From: Paraburkholderia sp. HP33-1
Lineage (GTDB): Bacteria > Pseudomonadota > Gammaproteobacteria > Burkholderiales > Burkholderiaceae
Assembly: GCF_021390595.1 (NCBI RefSeq)
Contig: NZ_JAJEJR010000002.1
Span: 186,001 to 250,000, forward strand
Reading direction: 5' to 3'
DNA length: 64,000 nt
The notes below the pieces were generated by a model. It did no database searches, was not told where the DNA came from, and saw only the letters and a program-made list of their open reading frames with translations. How positions within the stretch are numbered: position 1 is the stretch's first letter; each line of letters starts with the position of its first letter. Shown here in pieces: positions 35,034-43,826 of this stretch. The position numbers and the translations under genes are program-made.

Positions 35034-36500
35034 ATGCGAACACTTACTCTGGGCGTGCTGTGCGCGCTCTCCCTGATATTGACCGCATGCGGCGGCGGTG
35101 GCAGCGGCTCGAGCCAGACGTCGTCGGGCAGCAGCGGCACGACGAGCGTCGCGCCGCCCGCGACGGTCACGCTGAGCGCCGCGGCGCAGGTCGGCCAGCA
35201 GCTGTTCTTCGATAAGAACCTGTCGGGCAACAAGAACATGGCCTGCGCGACCTGCCATAACCCGCAATACGCGTACGGGCCGCCCAACAGCCTCTCCGTG
35301 CAGCTCGGCTCCGATCCGTCGGTGGCGGCTCAGCGCGCGGTGCCGTCGCTGCGCTACAAGTCGATGACGCCACCGTACAGCGACGTCGCCGAGAACCCCG
35401 ACGGCATCACGCAGAGCGCGCCCGGCGGCGGCTTCATGTGGGACGGCCGCGCGACGACGCTCGCCACCCAGGTATCGTTGCCGCTGCTCAATCCGCTTGA
35501 AATGAACAATGCATCGGCGGCCGACGTCGTGAAGGTCGTGCAGAGCGCGTCGTATGCATCGCTGTTCCAGCAGGCGTTCGGCGCGGGCGTGTTCGCCAAT
35601 GCCGACACCGCGTTCACCGACATCGGCCTCGCGATCCAGGCATACGAGACAGAAGACCCGAGCTTCGCGCCGTATTCGAGCAAGTTCGACCTGTACGAGT
35701 CCAACAAGGTAGGCGGCGCGCTGACGGCGGCCGAGTTGCGCGGTCTCGAACTCTTCAACGACACCGACAAGGGCGCCGGCTGCGTGGCCTGCCACTACGC
35801 GGGCGCGAACTTCAACGGCTCGGTCGGACTGATGACCGACTTCACGTATCAGGCGATCGGTGTGCCGCGTAACGACACGTCGATCCCGGACAACCCGGAC
35901 CCGATCCCGAGCAACACCAACACCGCGTACTACGACCTGGGTCTGTGTGGCCCGCTGAACACGATCCACACGCCCGGTACCGCGACGAGCGGCGCGGGTC
36001 TGGATTCATTCACCGGCGTCAACGTGCCCGATCCGTATTGCGGCCGCTTCAAGGTGCCTACGCTGCGCAACGTCGCGACGCGCACGGCGTTCTTCCACAA
36101 CGGCGTGTTCCATTCGCTCGTGCAGGTGCTCAACTTCTACAATACGCGCGACACTAACCCTGAGTACTGGTATCCGAGTACCGGCGGCGATAGCAGCAAC
36201 ATGGTCCAGAGCCCGTCCTACGCGCTGTTCCCGAGCGCCGCGTCCGGCGCGACGGCTACGCCGTTCAACGATCTGCCCACCGCCTACCAGGGCAACATCG
36301 ACGAAGAACTGCCGATGGGCCAAGGCCAGACCAAGGCGGGCGGCACGACCGCGGCCGACGGCGCGCAGGCGCGCCCGGTTCACTCGACGCCGCAGCTGAC
36401 GCAGCAGAACATCGCGGATCTGGTCTGCTTCCTGAACACGCTGACGGACGGCTATCAGCCGCCTGCCACGACGCCGACGAGCGGCGCCTGCGTGAACTGA
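35034..36500 (+). CDS. Di-haem cytochrome c peroxidase/MauG-like lipoprotein
   Basis: 488 residues. The signal peptide ends at lipobox LTAC. Two haem-attachment sites are present: CATCH near residue 65 and CVACH near residue 250. The first is in the family context VGQQLFFDKNLSGNKNMACATCHNP; FMWDGRATTLATQ and the later FKVPTLRNVATRTAFFHNG also match bacterial di-haem peroxidases. Insertions between haems carry extra Cys (LGLCGPLNT, DPYCGRF). Family members reduce peroxide or oxidise protein substrates in the periplasm. It lies 40 bases upstream of a small lipoprotein gene, probably co-transcribed. Confidence 0.88.
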   Translation: MRTLTLGVLCALSLILTACGGGGSGSSQTSSGSSGTTSVAPPATVTLSAAAQVGQQLFFDKNLSGNKNMACATCHNPQYAYGPPNSLSVQLGSDPSVAAQRAVPSLRYKSMTPPYSDVAENPDGITQSAPGGGFMWDGRATTLATQVSLPLLNPLEMNNASAADVVKVVQSASYASLFQQAFGAGVFANADTAFTDIGLAIQAYETEDPSFAPYSSKFDLYESNKVGGALTAAELRGLELFNDTDKGAGCVACHYAGANFNGSVGLMTDFTYQAIGVPRNDTSIPDNPDPIPSNTNTAYYDLGLCGPLNTIHTPGTATSGAGLDSFTGVNVPDPYCGRFKVPTLRNVATRTAFFHNGVFHSLVQVLNFYNTRDTNPEYWYPSTGGDSSNMVQSPSYALFPSAASGATATPFNDLPTAYQGNIDEELPMGQGQTKAGGTTAADGAQARPVHSTPQLTQQNIADLVCFLNTLTDGYQPPATTPTSGACVN

Positions 36501-36539
36501 AGACATTCAATCAAGCCACTCAACCTGAACAACAACGAC

Positions 36540-37211
36540 ATGACGCGACGCTCCACCGCCGCCCGCCTCGCAGGCGGCACGCTTTCCCTGATCGCCCTGA
36601 CGCTCTTCGCGGGCTGCCACGACAAGAGTCAGGACGCGAATCAGGAGAACTTCACGGCCACCATCAACGACTACCTGGGCAAGCGCGGCCATCTGTGCCT
36701 CGCCAAGTACGACTGGCCGATCTACACGACGACCGAAGACCGCACCAACGGCACGCGCGACGCGATCCAGATGCCGGTTCTCGAAAAGCTCGGTCTGGTG
36801 GAAGGCAAGGACATGCTGGTCGAGCGCGTAGATGCGGACGGCAAGAAGATCACTGCGTCCGCGCGGCAGTATCAGCTGACGCCGGAAGGTCAGAAGTACT
36901 ATCTGCACATTCCGGAAGTAGTGGCGACGGCGACGTCGCGCGTCACGCATCCGGCCGATTTTTGCGCGGCCACGCTATCGCTGGATAAAGTGGTCGGATG
37001 GGAACGGCCGATGAAGATGGACGGCAAGATGGTGACGTCGGTGATCTACACGTACAAGATCGACCCGGCGCCGTGGGCGAAGGACGCCGACGCGCAACGC
37101 GTGTTCCCGATGGTCAAGCGTGTGATCGAAGGGGCGGGGACGATGCAATTGCGTGAGGGCGTGCATCTGACTGATCAGGGTTGGGTCGCTGATGAGGTTT
37201 TTCAGCGCTGA
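36540..37211 (+). CDS. Lipoprotein of unknown function
   Basis: 223 residues. The signal peptide ends at lipobox FAGC. The mature part is alpha/beta with ENFTATINDYLGKRGHLCL, a QYQLTPEGQKYY segment resembling a winged-helix-like wing, and VIYTYKIDPAPWAKDADAQR. Only two cysteines remain in the mature chain (Cys in HLCL and DFCAA), possibly a disulphide. No named family is recognised. It follows the di-haem gene by 40 bases and may be an accessory factor for it. Confidence 0.75.
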   Translation: MTRRSTAARLAGGTLSLIALTLFAGCHDKSQDANQENFTATINDYLGKRGHLCLAKYDWPIYTTTEDRTNGTRDAIQMPVLEKLGLVEGKDMLVERVDADGKKITASARQYQLTPEGQKYYLHIPEVVATATSRVTHPADFCAATLSLDKVVGWERPMKMDGKMVTSVIYTYKIDPAPWAKDADAQRVFPMVKRVIEGAGTMQLREGVHLTDQGWVADEVFQR

Positions 37212-37271
37212 GGTTGGCGGTGGGTTAGCTTGATTTCCTCTGCAAATCAATGAAGGCGGTGATCTGCTGCA

Positions 37272-37303
37272 GAAATCCTGGACAGAAATAAGTCCAGGAT
37301 TTC
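37272..37303. terminator. Hairpin between convergent lipoprotein and phcQ2 genes
   Basis: Perfect 11-bp stem GAAATCCTGGA/TCCAGGATTTC with a 10-base loop, in the 237-base gap between the two stops. It could serve both strands. Confidence 0.5.
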
Positions 37304-37448
37304 CACCGCACCCCCTGCGTGGAGTAGCAGACTGGCGATGTCCCTCGCCATACCGAAGGATGCCAAACCAGGCTGACACCACCTTGCCTTAACGTCAGTG
37401 TGACCCGCCGTCGAGACGTACTGCCGCGTCGCCCTTCTTGAGGGCCGT

Positions 37449-38468
37449 CTACTTCGACTGGTCGAACGCCGGCTCCGAGAACCGCTCGATCCAGACTGCC
37501 AGGCGGTCGGCCGCAAAACTGGCAGCGCGTGTGCCGGCGCGGCAGATGATGGCGTCACCTTCACGCACAAACTGCAGGGCGCCGCCGGCTTCTTCCAGCC
37601 AAAGCAGGCAGGCCAGCCAGTCAGCGTGCTCGGCCGAGACGACCTGACCCACCGGCCGGGTAAGGAACTCGCTCAGCGTGGCCGGCGAAGTCCAGACCAG
37701 CGCATCGCCACCGCCGCTTACTGACGAGCCGAGGACTTCAGTGAAGACCTCCACCGCATTGGCAGCGCTGCGCCCCGCATTCCGCGTACGCAACTTCATC
37801 AGGCTCGTGCTGACCGCGTGGCCGAAGCTGCCGCTGCATTCGCTCTCGGCATGCACAAGGTCGGCGTAGTCCATACGCTGCCAGTCCGGCTCGGCATTGC
37901 GCGTACCAGCCAGTTCGTTGCCGACCAGCCAGGTTTCCACCGGCTGGAAGCGGCTCGGGCCGATCAGGCTGGCGCACAGCGTATGTACTATGCCGATGCG
38001 GGTGGCCACGGTCTGCGTCTGCAGCACACCCAGCTTCTCGCGCACGAGTTGGTCGCGTTCCTTGCGCAGTCCCGCCAGCTCCAGCGCCTGCTTCATCTCC
38101 ATGCGCAGCGCGGTGATGTCCCACGGCTTCTTGATATAGCGATGTATCTGGCCTTGATTGACGGCCTCGACGGTCTGGTCTAGCTCCGAATAGGCCGTCG
38201 TCAGGATCCGGACGATGTGGGGATAGCGCTCGCGCGCATAGCGCAGAAGTTCGTTGCCATGTTCACCCGGCATGCGCTGGTCGGACACCAGCACGGCCAG
38301 GCTGGCGGCGTGGGCATCCAGCATTGCCTTGCCGTCCTCCACGGAGGCGCCCGTCACCACCGGCGCGATCGAGCCGATGGCGCGCTCGAAGTATTTGACC
38401 GCAGTGGCTTCGTCATCAACGAACAGAATCGCCGGGGGCGGCGTCTGGTTGGCAATCGTATTGCTCAT
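37449..38468 (-). CDS. phcQ: PhcQ-like response regulator, second copy
   Basis: 339 residues, closely similar along its length to the protein at 31076-32077. The receiver has FVDDEATAVKYFERAIGSIAP and phospho-acceptor Asp in VLVSDQRMPGEHG. The switch region is LTTAYSELDQTVEAVNQGQI, followed by the same coiled coil (LRKERDQLVREKLGVLQTQ) and C-terminal domain. The ATG at 38468 overlaps the stop of the phcR relic and keeps the CACAGGAGTT ribosome site of copy 1. The longer ORF reading back through the relic is not used. It appears intact. Confidence 0.88.
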   Translation of the reverse strand: MSNTIANQTPPPAILFVDDEATAVKYFERAIGSIAPVVTGASVEDGKAMLDAHAASLAVLVSDQRMPGEHGNELLRYARERYPHIVRILTTAYSELDQTVEAVNQGQIHRYIKKPWDITALRMEMKQALELAGLRKERDQLVREKLGVLQTQTVATRIGIVHTLCASLIGPSRFQPVETWLVGNELAGTRNAEPDWQRMDYADLVHAESECSGSFGHAVSTSLMKLRTRNAGRSAANAVEVFTEVLGSSVSGGGDALVWTSPATLSEFLTRPVGQVVSAEHADWLACLLWLEEAGGALQFVREGDAIICRAGTRAASFAADRLAVWIERFSEPAFDQSK

Positions 38469-38763
38469 TGGTAACTCCTGTGCATTCGATTCTTGAAATT
38501 TGGGAATTCCAGCGTCACGGTCGTGCCGGCGCCGGGCGCGGATGCAATCCTGACACTCTCGCCAAAGGACTGCATAACGCGGTTGCAGAAAATCATGCCG
38601 GAGCCACCAACGCCGGCGTTCGTGATAACTGGGTCGACCAGCAAGCGCTGCTTCACCTCGGGCACAATACCGGGGCCGTTTTCGCTGATGCCAGCACCTC
38701 GCGGGCCGACTCCTCATCATCGGCATGGACGACGGTCGACCGCGCTTGCTGGGTCTCGCTCAT
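38465..38763 (-). pseudogene. phcR: Collapsed phcR of the second phc operon
   Basis: Only the two ends of PhcR remain. From ATG 38763 the frame gives MSETQQARSTVVHADDEES, the first receiver strand and acidic pair, then stops at an in-frame TGA after 36 codons. In another frame the C-terminal kinase part survives: ENGPGIVPEVKQRLLVDPV, CNRVMQSFGE and a tail NRMHRSYQ ending at TGA 38465. About 270 residues are missing compared with the intact copy, including the phospho-acceptor Asp, the rest of the receiver and the dimerisation/His domain. The deletion also shifted the frame. The retained tail carries the phcQ2 ribosome site. Confidence 0.85.
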
Positions 38764-38770
38764 CTCGACC

Positions 38771-40108
38771 TCACTCGGCACGCGGCAGGTCAAAGTTGAA
38801 CGCGGTCCACTGGCCCAACTGGCTTTCTGCGAACAGTGTGCCGCCGTGCCGCTCCACCACCGCATAGCTGATGGACAGGCCAAGGCCGAGGCCCTGGCCG
38901 ACTTCGCGGGTAGTGAAGAATGGTTCGAACACGCGCGCCAGATTCTCCGGGGCAATCCCCGGGCCGTTGTCGCGCACATTCACGTGCAGTCGGTCGTCGC
39001 GCCATTGCGCCGCGACATGGACCTCCCGCGATACGGTGCCGGCCTTGTGCATGGCCAGAGCCGCATTCGAGAACAGGTTGATGAGCACGCCGATAATGGC
39101 GGCTTCGTCGCCCAGCACAAGGGTGTCGCCGGGCAGCTCGCGCGTGACCGTCACGCCGCGCAGCTCGTGTGCGCTCAGTCGGATCGACGATTCAAGCGCC
39201 TTCTCGAACAGGAACGGTACGTCGTCTGCCGTCGCACCGGGCTTGCGGTAGGCAAAGGTCTTCAGGTCCGACACGATATGCTGGATGCGTTGCATGCCCT
39301 GCTTGACATCCATCAGGCACTCCTGCAGCGACGGGCTGTCCTTGGCCTGCGATTCCTCCATGGCTATTTCGACAGCCATGAGGCAGAAGTTCACCGGGTT
39401 GTTGACCTCGTGGAGCAGTCCGGCGGACAACGTACCGATTGCAGCCATCTTCTCCTGCTGCAGCAACTGGCCCTTGATCTGCGCGAGCCTTTCATTGATG
39501 AGGGCGAGCTGGTTATTTTTTTGCGCCACCTCATCCTTTAGCCGGAAAAGCTGGAAACGGCCCTTCTCGTTGAAGTAGGTGTAGATGGAGCTGGCCACAG
39601 CGCAGAAGAAGATCAGGATTAGCTGAAACTGAAACTTGCTAGGGTCCTGCATGCCGCCCGGATGTGCCACGCAGGCGATGTAGTAGAGCGCGACCGTGGC
39701 CACGCCGAATGCCAGCGTCTGGGAGTAGCCATAGGGGAACAGGATCCCCACCGCAAAGATCGTCAGCATGAGCCCGGCATAGAACAGCGACTGCTCGCCT
39801 TGCGTGGCATAAATCATCCAGGAGATCATTACCTGCGGCAGCAGCAGCCAGGAGAAGGTGATGACCTGCACATGGCGTTTGCCTGTTTCCGTGTAAAGCG
39901 AGAGCAATGCCAAGCCAATGGCGACGCTGATCAGCATCCGGACGATGGCAAAGTACTTCTGGTCAGCCGGATACAAGACATAGTCCATCGCCATGCCCAT
40001 CAGCACCAGCACGATCACGGTCAGGCCGCCAGCCTTGCTGCACAGCAACCGGTAGTCGCGCAACTCTTCACGGTAGTTCGAATGCAGCCCAACCAGGGAT
40101 GTCGTCAT
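38771..40108 (-). CDS. phcS: PhcS-like membrane sensor histidine kinase, second copy
   Basis: 445 residues. The N-terminus has about six membrane helices, then a coiled coil (VAQKNNQLALINERLAQIKG). The dimerisation motif is LLHEVNNPVNFCLM, with N box NLFSNAALAM, DNGPGIAPENLA and GLGLGLSISYAVVERHGG. All kinase motifs are intact. The transmembrane part differs more from the first copy (28591-29946) than the kinase part, which could alter ligand choice. It starts one base after the phcB2 stop; the phcR relic starts 7 bases after its own stop. Confidence 0.88.
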   Translation of the reverse strand: MTTSLVGLHSNYREELRDYRLLCSKAGGLTVIVLVLMGMAMDYVLYPADQKYFAIVRMLISVAIGLALLSLYTETGKRHVQVITFSWLLLPQVMISWMIYATQGEQSLFYAGLMLTIFAVGILFPYGYSQTLAFGVATVALYYIACVAHPGGMQDPSKFQFQLILIFFCAVASSIYTYFNEKGRFQLFRLKDEVAQKNNQLALINERLAQIKGQLLQQEKMAAIGTLSAGLLHEVNNPVNFCLMAVEIAMEESQAKDSPSLQECLMDVKQGMQRIQHIVSDLKTFAYRKPGATADDVPFLFEKALESSIRLSAHELRGVTVTRELPGDTLVLGDEAAIIGVLINLFSNAALAMHKAGTVSREVHVAAQWRDDRLHVNVRDNGPGIAPENLARVFEPFFTTREVGQGLGLGLSISYAVVERHGGTLFAESQLGQWTAFNFDLPRAE

Positions 40109-40109
40109 C

Positions 40110-41516
40110 TCAGGCTACCTGTTGCTGGCCGATCACCACTTCGGCGAACACATTAACCCCGGTCGGGTCCGTGTACAGACGGGGCTCGCCGCAGTTCTCC
40201 GGCATGATTTCGGCCATCTGTGCTTCGTTGCGATAGATCAGGTACCACTCCAGCACGTGCTCCATGCTGAAGCGCTCCGGGTTGTCGGCGTGGACATTGG
40301 TGACCAGCAGGCGGCCGCCCAGTCTGGTGCGGCTGGCGAAATGCTGGTTCAGCCGGGCACAGACCTTTTCTGACAGATAGTCAAACAGGCCGGCGCAATA
40401 GACCGCGTCGAACTCGCGGGCGTCCGATGCGTCGGCATCTATCCGGCGCTTGAGCAGGTGGTGGACCGAATCCTGCGTGTAGTTGATGGTCATGCGCGAC
40501 GCCGTTTGCTGTGCGATGGACCCCAGGCGGTCGCGCGTCCAGTCCAGTGTCTCCTGGCTGAAGTCGAGCAGTTCGAACGTCAGCCACTCCGGCTCGTCGT
40601 ATTCCTGCATGAAGCGCTGGATCTCCTGAGCCGGGCCGCATCCCACGTTCAGCACCCGGAACGGCCGCTGTGCGGCGCGAGCCTCATTGGCCAGCCGGGT
40701 CAGGTAGTCCACCAGCAGCTCGATGCGATTGCGGTGCGCGCGTGCCACGGCCGTCTGCAGAAAGGCCGCGTTGACGATCTGGAAATACGTGCTCGGGCCC
40801 TGACGGGGATCGTCGAGCATCTGGTTGACCATCTGGTAGTCACCGGCATAACCCAGCGGCTTCGTGAAGGTGCGGAAGACGAAGGGCGAGCGCAGCAGCA
40901 GCGGATGGAGCGCAGCCTGGGCAAAGGCACGGTGCGCCGGCGCGAGTTCTTCGTCGACCAACCGCGCCTCGCCTTCGAATTCGTCGAAATAGACCTTGGT
41001 CCTTTCCATTAGCGGCGATGCCAGTTCGAGGAAGAAGTCCTCGCGCAGGCTTTTGCCTTCCTTTGGCATGGCGTCGGCCAGGTCCGCCTGCTCGACCCAG
41101 CGCGACATGTCCGACAAAAAAGCCCGGATCTGGTTGACCGCGATCTGGTAGTCACGGCGGATCTGGAACCGCTCGGTCCAGTCCTGCGCGAAGCGGCGGG
41201 CTTCTTCCCCCACCGTGCGCGCTTCCAGCATGCCGCCACTCAGTTCCCGCCATTCGTCGATCAGCGTCACCGAGACAATGGCTGTCAAGCCGGTATTGAC
41301 GACACTGACTATGACCGCCTTGCCCGAATAGGCGTGTTCCACGCCCATCTTGACCGACAGGTCACTCAGCACCTCGCTGACCTGGACAATCGAGTACGGG
41401 TTATAGACCTCCATCACCAAGGACTTGCGCTGGAGATTGATGATCGTGCCCCGCACCTGCTCGCCCTGCGAGTTGCGGAAGCTCACTACCGGATCGATTT
41501 GCGTTTTGGAATACAC
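40110..41516 (-). CDS. phcB: PhcB-like SAM-dependent methyltransferase, second copy
   Basis: 468 residues. It starts MYSKTQIDPVVSFRNSQGEQ at GTG 41516, exactly parallel to copy 1. The PilZ-like N-terminal domain (VRGTIINLQRKSLVMEVYNP) is nearly identical; the linker is more diverged. Motif I is VLNVGCGPAQEIQRFM. The YCAGLFDYLSEKVCARL segment, typical of this subfamily, is kept. No strong SD lies before the GTG, as in copy 1. It should make a hydroxy-acyl methyl ester, possibly with a different chain. The gene appears intact. Confidence 0.87.
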   Translation of the reverse strand: MYSKTQIDPVVSFRNSQGEQVRGTIINLQRKSLVMEVYNPYSIVQVSEVLSDLSVKMGVEHAYSGKAVIVSVVNTGLTAIVSVTLIDEWRELSGGMLEARTVGEEARRFAQDWTERFQIRRDYQIAVNQIRAFLSDMSRWVEQADLADAMPKEGKSLREDFFLELASPLMERTKVYFDEFEGEARLVDEELAPAHRAFAQAALHPLLLRSPFVFRTFTKPLGYAGDYQMVNQMLDDPRQGPSTYFQIVNAAFLQTAVARAHRNRIELLVDYLTRLANEARAAQRPFRVLNVGCGPAQEIQRFMQEYDEPEWLTFELLDFSQETLDWTRDRLGSIAQQTASRMTINYTQDSVHHLLKRRIDADASDAREFDAVYCAGLFDYLSEKVCARLNQHFASRTRLGGRLLVTNVHADNPERFSMEHVLEWYLIYRNEAQMAEIMPENCGEPRLYTDPTGVNVFAEVVIGQQQVA

Positions 41517-42077
41517 AGTATTGCGGCTAGGTAAGTACCACGAGAAGTTGATTTGATCTGGTGCGATACCCAGGCAAGCAGGTCGGCCAGCTCAGCGGCA
41601 ATTGTTTCCTTGGTCCAGGTGACGAAGCGATGCCATCGGAATTTCTGTTGCCGCCACGGCAGCGCGTTCTTTCTGGGCGGCGTACTACTTCTTTCCGAAT
41701 TGCATCGGCCAGACAAAATATGCATTTGGCTTATCCGCGTCACTTCGCGACAGCACGTGTGCTAATGGCATCACGGTTTTAACGAGGCTCGTTGGCCTGG
41801 TGGGCCTGAAGACTGGTTTCGGAACAATACGGACCTTTGCGATTGCAGCATTCTACTGATAAAAAAGAATGTTGTCGTCCCATGCGGATTTCATTAGGGT
41901 AAAACTACCTGGAGGCACTCGACGAAGGCGCACCAAAGTGCTACGAGGGCCTCCCCGTTGAGCGCAGGCTCAATCGAGCTCTTTGATGGTGCAATGTGCA
42001 ATGCCGCTCCTGTGCGCGTGAGAAGGCACTGTCAACTTACCGGGCTTCGTCGATGCCGATGTAAAAAGCATTGTGGC
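41517..42077. other. Region upstream of the second phc operon
   Basis: 561 bases. It holds the presumed phcB2 promoter, including a GGTA-CT-TACC dyad at 41530-41539, and A/T-rich DNA near the IS6 relic. No gene is supported. Confidence 0.5.
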
Positions 42078-42500
42078 TCAGAAAGCATTCGACGGAGTTT
42101 GAGTGACATTGGTAAATTCGTGCCACGCGTCGAACCGGGCCGCAGATTTAACGAACACATCCTTCACGTTCGCCAACTCCGGGATGCCGGCTTTCGCTGC
42201 CGGATAGCTGTTCAATAGATCGGTAACGATCTTGCGTGGCGCCGGGTTTGAGCGCACACACGCTTGAAGAAGCGTTTGGCGGCGCCCTTGTCGCGCCGCT
42301 TTCACCCGTTGAGCGAAGCCTGCGCCGAACTTCTCGCACCGGCGGCGAATCGTCTCGTAGCTGACCATTGCGCCGCGCTCGAACGGCAATTCTTCAATTT
42401 CGCGCAGGCTCGGATGGAACCGAAAATACCACCGCACCGCATGGTTGATGATCATCGAAGGGAACCAATGGCCGTGATAAAGCGATTTCGTTTTCGTCAT
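42078..42500 (-). pseudogene. IS6-family transposase relic
   Basis: The N-terminus GHWFPSMIINHAVRWYFRFH, followed by LREIEELPFERGAMVSYETI and RRRCEKFGAGFAQRV, is the IS6 family start (family: S-L-R-D-V-E-x-L-x-x-R-G-I-x-V-S-Y-E-T-I-R-x-W). The frame then jumps to KIVTDLLNSYPAAKAGIPEL and ANVKDVFVKSAARF from the C-terminal third. The central part with the DDE catalytic residues is missing, and the C-terminus is replaced by unrelated sequence. The element is therefore inactive. Confidence 0.85.
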
Positions 42501-42524
42501 CGCATCATGTTACGCAACCACTCC

Positions 42525-42541
42525 GTCAATGTGACAGAGCC
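42525..42541 (-). repeat. Probable terminal inverted repeat of the IS6-family relic
   Basis: On the minus strand this reads GGCTCTGTCACATTGAC, which begins like IS6-family ends (GGCTCTGT...). It lies 25 bases upstream of the transposase start, the usual place. A matching end beyond 42078 was not found. Confidence 0.5.
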
Positions 42542-42657
42542 CACGCAATCGGCTAGTGGTGCATCTGGAGTCGGTGCTCCCGCAAATTCGGCGTTAGTGA
42601 CAAGGCAGCCATTCTTCCAGCGGCGTTAAATATATTGGGTCCTCTGGAAATTGAATT

Positions 42658-42888
42658 TTGAACAAAAGAATTTTGACTCGAATATTATCGGCAGTGTTCA
42701 TTGGAGTGCTGTTGACTCCATCTGCGTATGCGGACCGATCTGCTAGTTTTCGCGATAACATTGTTCCGATGCTAAAGGCGCGCGCTCAATTTGAACGGTT
42801 CATATCTGATGAGTTTTCCGTTACGGATACGGGATGGGGAACCAGGATAGATAGCGCAACAATGCCGGAAGTCGATAGCTGCTGTTGA
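42658..42888 (+). CDS. Small exported hypothetical protein
   Basis: 76 residues from TTG 42658. MNKRILTRILSAVFIGVLLT with PSAYADRS reads as a signal peptide cleaved near residue 25. The rest is charged, with a C-terminal CC. It is A/T-richer than its neighbours and sits between the IS6 relic and the dioxygenase gene, so it could be foreign or a truncated gene. No family is recognised and the start is weakly supported. Confidence 0.35.
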   Translation: MNKRILTRILSAVFIGVLLTPSAYADRSASFRDNIVPMLKARAQFERFISDEFSVTDTGWGTRIDSATMPEVDSCC

Positions 42889-42935
42889 CGACGCCTGAAG
42901 TTGCTTTTCAGACCCGACTTCGCCAGCCCACTCCC

Positions 42936-43826
42936 TCACCCCTGATTCCGCGCCACAAACCGCCGCGTCCGAATCCACTTGGTAGCCACCCACTTATCCC
43001 CCACGCGCAGCGGCGTGCTCGCGTGTAGCGAACTCGGATCGCACAGCCCGTACCGGTTCCCATATTCAAAATAGAGCGCATGCCCGCGCTGCGGCGCAAC
43101 TGACCACCCAAGCTGCGGAAACACCGTCTCCCCACCGCCCTCCACGTCTTTCAGATACATCAGCAGCGTGCCCATGCGCTGACCACTGCGCGCAATCGAC
43201 TCGCGATTCGCTTCATTGCCGGTGATCAGATAGTCGACATGCGGCGTCGACTCCGCGCCTTCCTCGTAGTGCAGCATTTGCAGGCCTTCGCCGTTCTCGA
43301 CCGGCGTGCCGGTCAGCGCGGCGATGCGCGCTTCGATGCGCGCGATCAACGGCGTTTCGCCCAAACGGAAAAACGTCCCGTGACTGCTGCGATGACCCGC
43401 GACCACATTGCGGCCCGTCACCGGATCGACGACGGTCGACCGGTCAAGTCGCGGCTGCGCGAGCGCGATCAGCTGCTCGCATTCATCACCGCTCAGGAAG
43501 TTGGCGAGGTGCACGGCGGCCGGCCGTTGCAGCCGCGACAGCACGCGCACCTTGCGCTCGCCGAGCTGGATCAGCGGACCGTCGGGCACACGCAGCGGCT
43601 CGGGCTGGTAGCTGATCGGCGCGCCGCCGACTTCGAGCTTGTCGCCGGGCAGCGGCGCGCCGTACAGGAACGCCGTCGACACCGCATCGACCATCGCCGA
43701 CGCGAGTTCGGCCGCGTTGTTGCGGCTCACCAGTTCGTTGACGATCGCTTGCGGCGCGACGCCGCGCGTGAGGTTGGAAGCGATCCAGTCGCGGACTTCG
43801 GCGGGGAAATTGACGGTGATGGACAT
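42936..43826 (-). CDS. Prolyl 4-hydroxylase-like 2-oxoglutarate/Fe(II) dioxygenase
   Basis: 296 residues. An N-terminal helical region (1-85) precedes the P4H catalytic domain. Iron ligands are His and Asp in STPHVDYLITG and the distal His in SSLHASTPLRVG. The 2-oxoglutarate-binding Lys is in GDKWVATKWIR. The strand GGGETVFPQLGWSVAP is also typical. It hydroxylates an unknown protein or amino-acid substrate. The gene stands alone, divergent from the mdt operon. Confidence 0.9.
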   Translation of the reverse strand: MSITVNFPAEVRDWIASNLTRGVAPQAIVNELVSRNNAAELASAMVDAVSTAFLYGAPLPGDKLEVGGAPISYQPEPLRVPDGPLIQLGERKVRVLSRLQRPAAVHLANFLSGDECEQLIALAQPRLDRSTVVDPVTGRNVVAGHRSSHGTFFRLGETPLIARIEARIAALTGTPVENGEGLQMLHYEEGAESTPHVDYLITGNEANRESIARSGQRMGTLLMYLKDVEGGGETVFPQLGWSVAPQRGHALYFEYGNRYGLCDPSSLHASTPLRVGDKWVATKWIRTRRFVARNQG

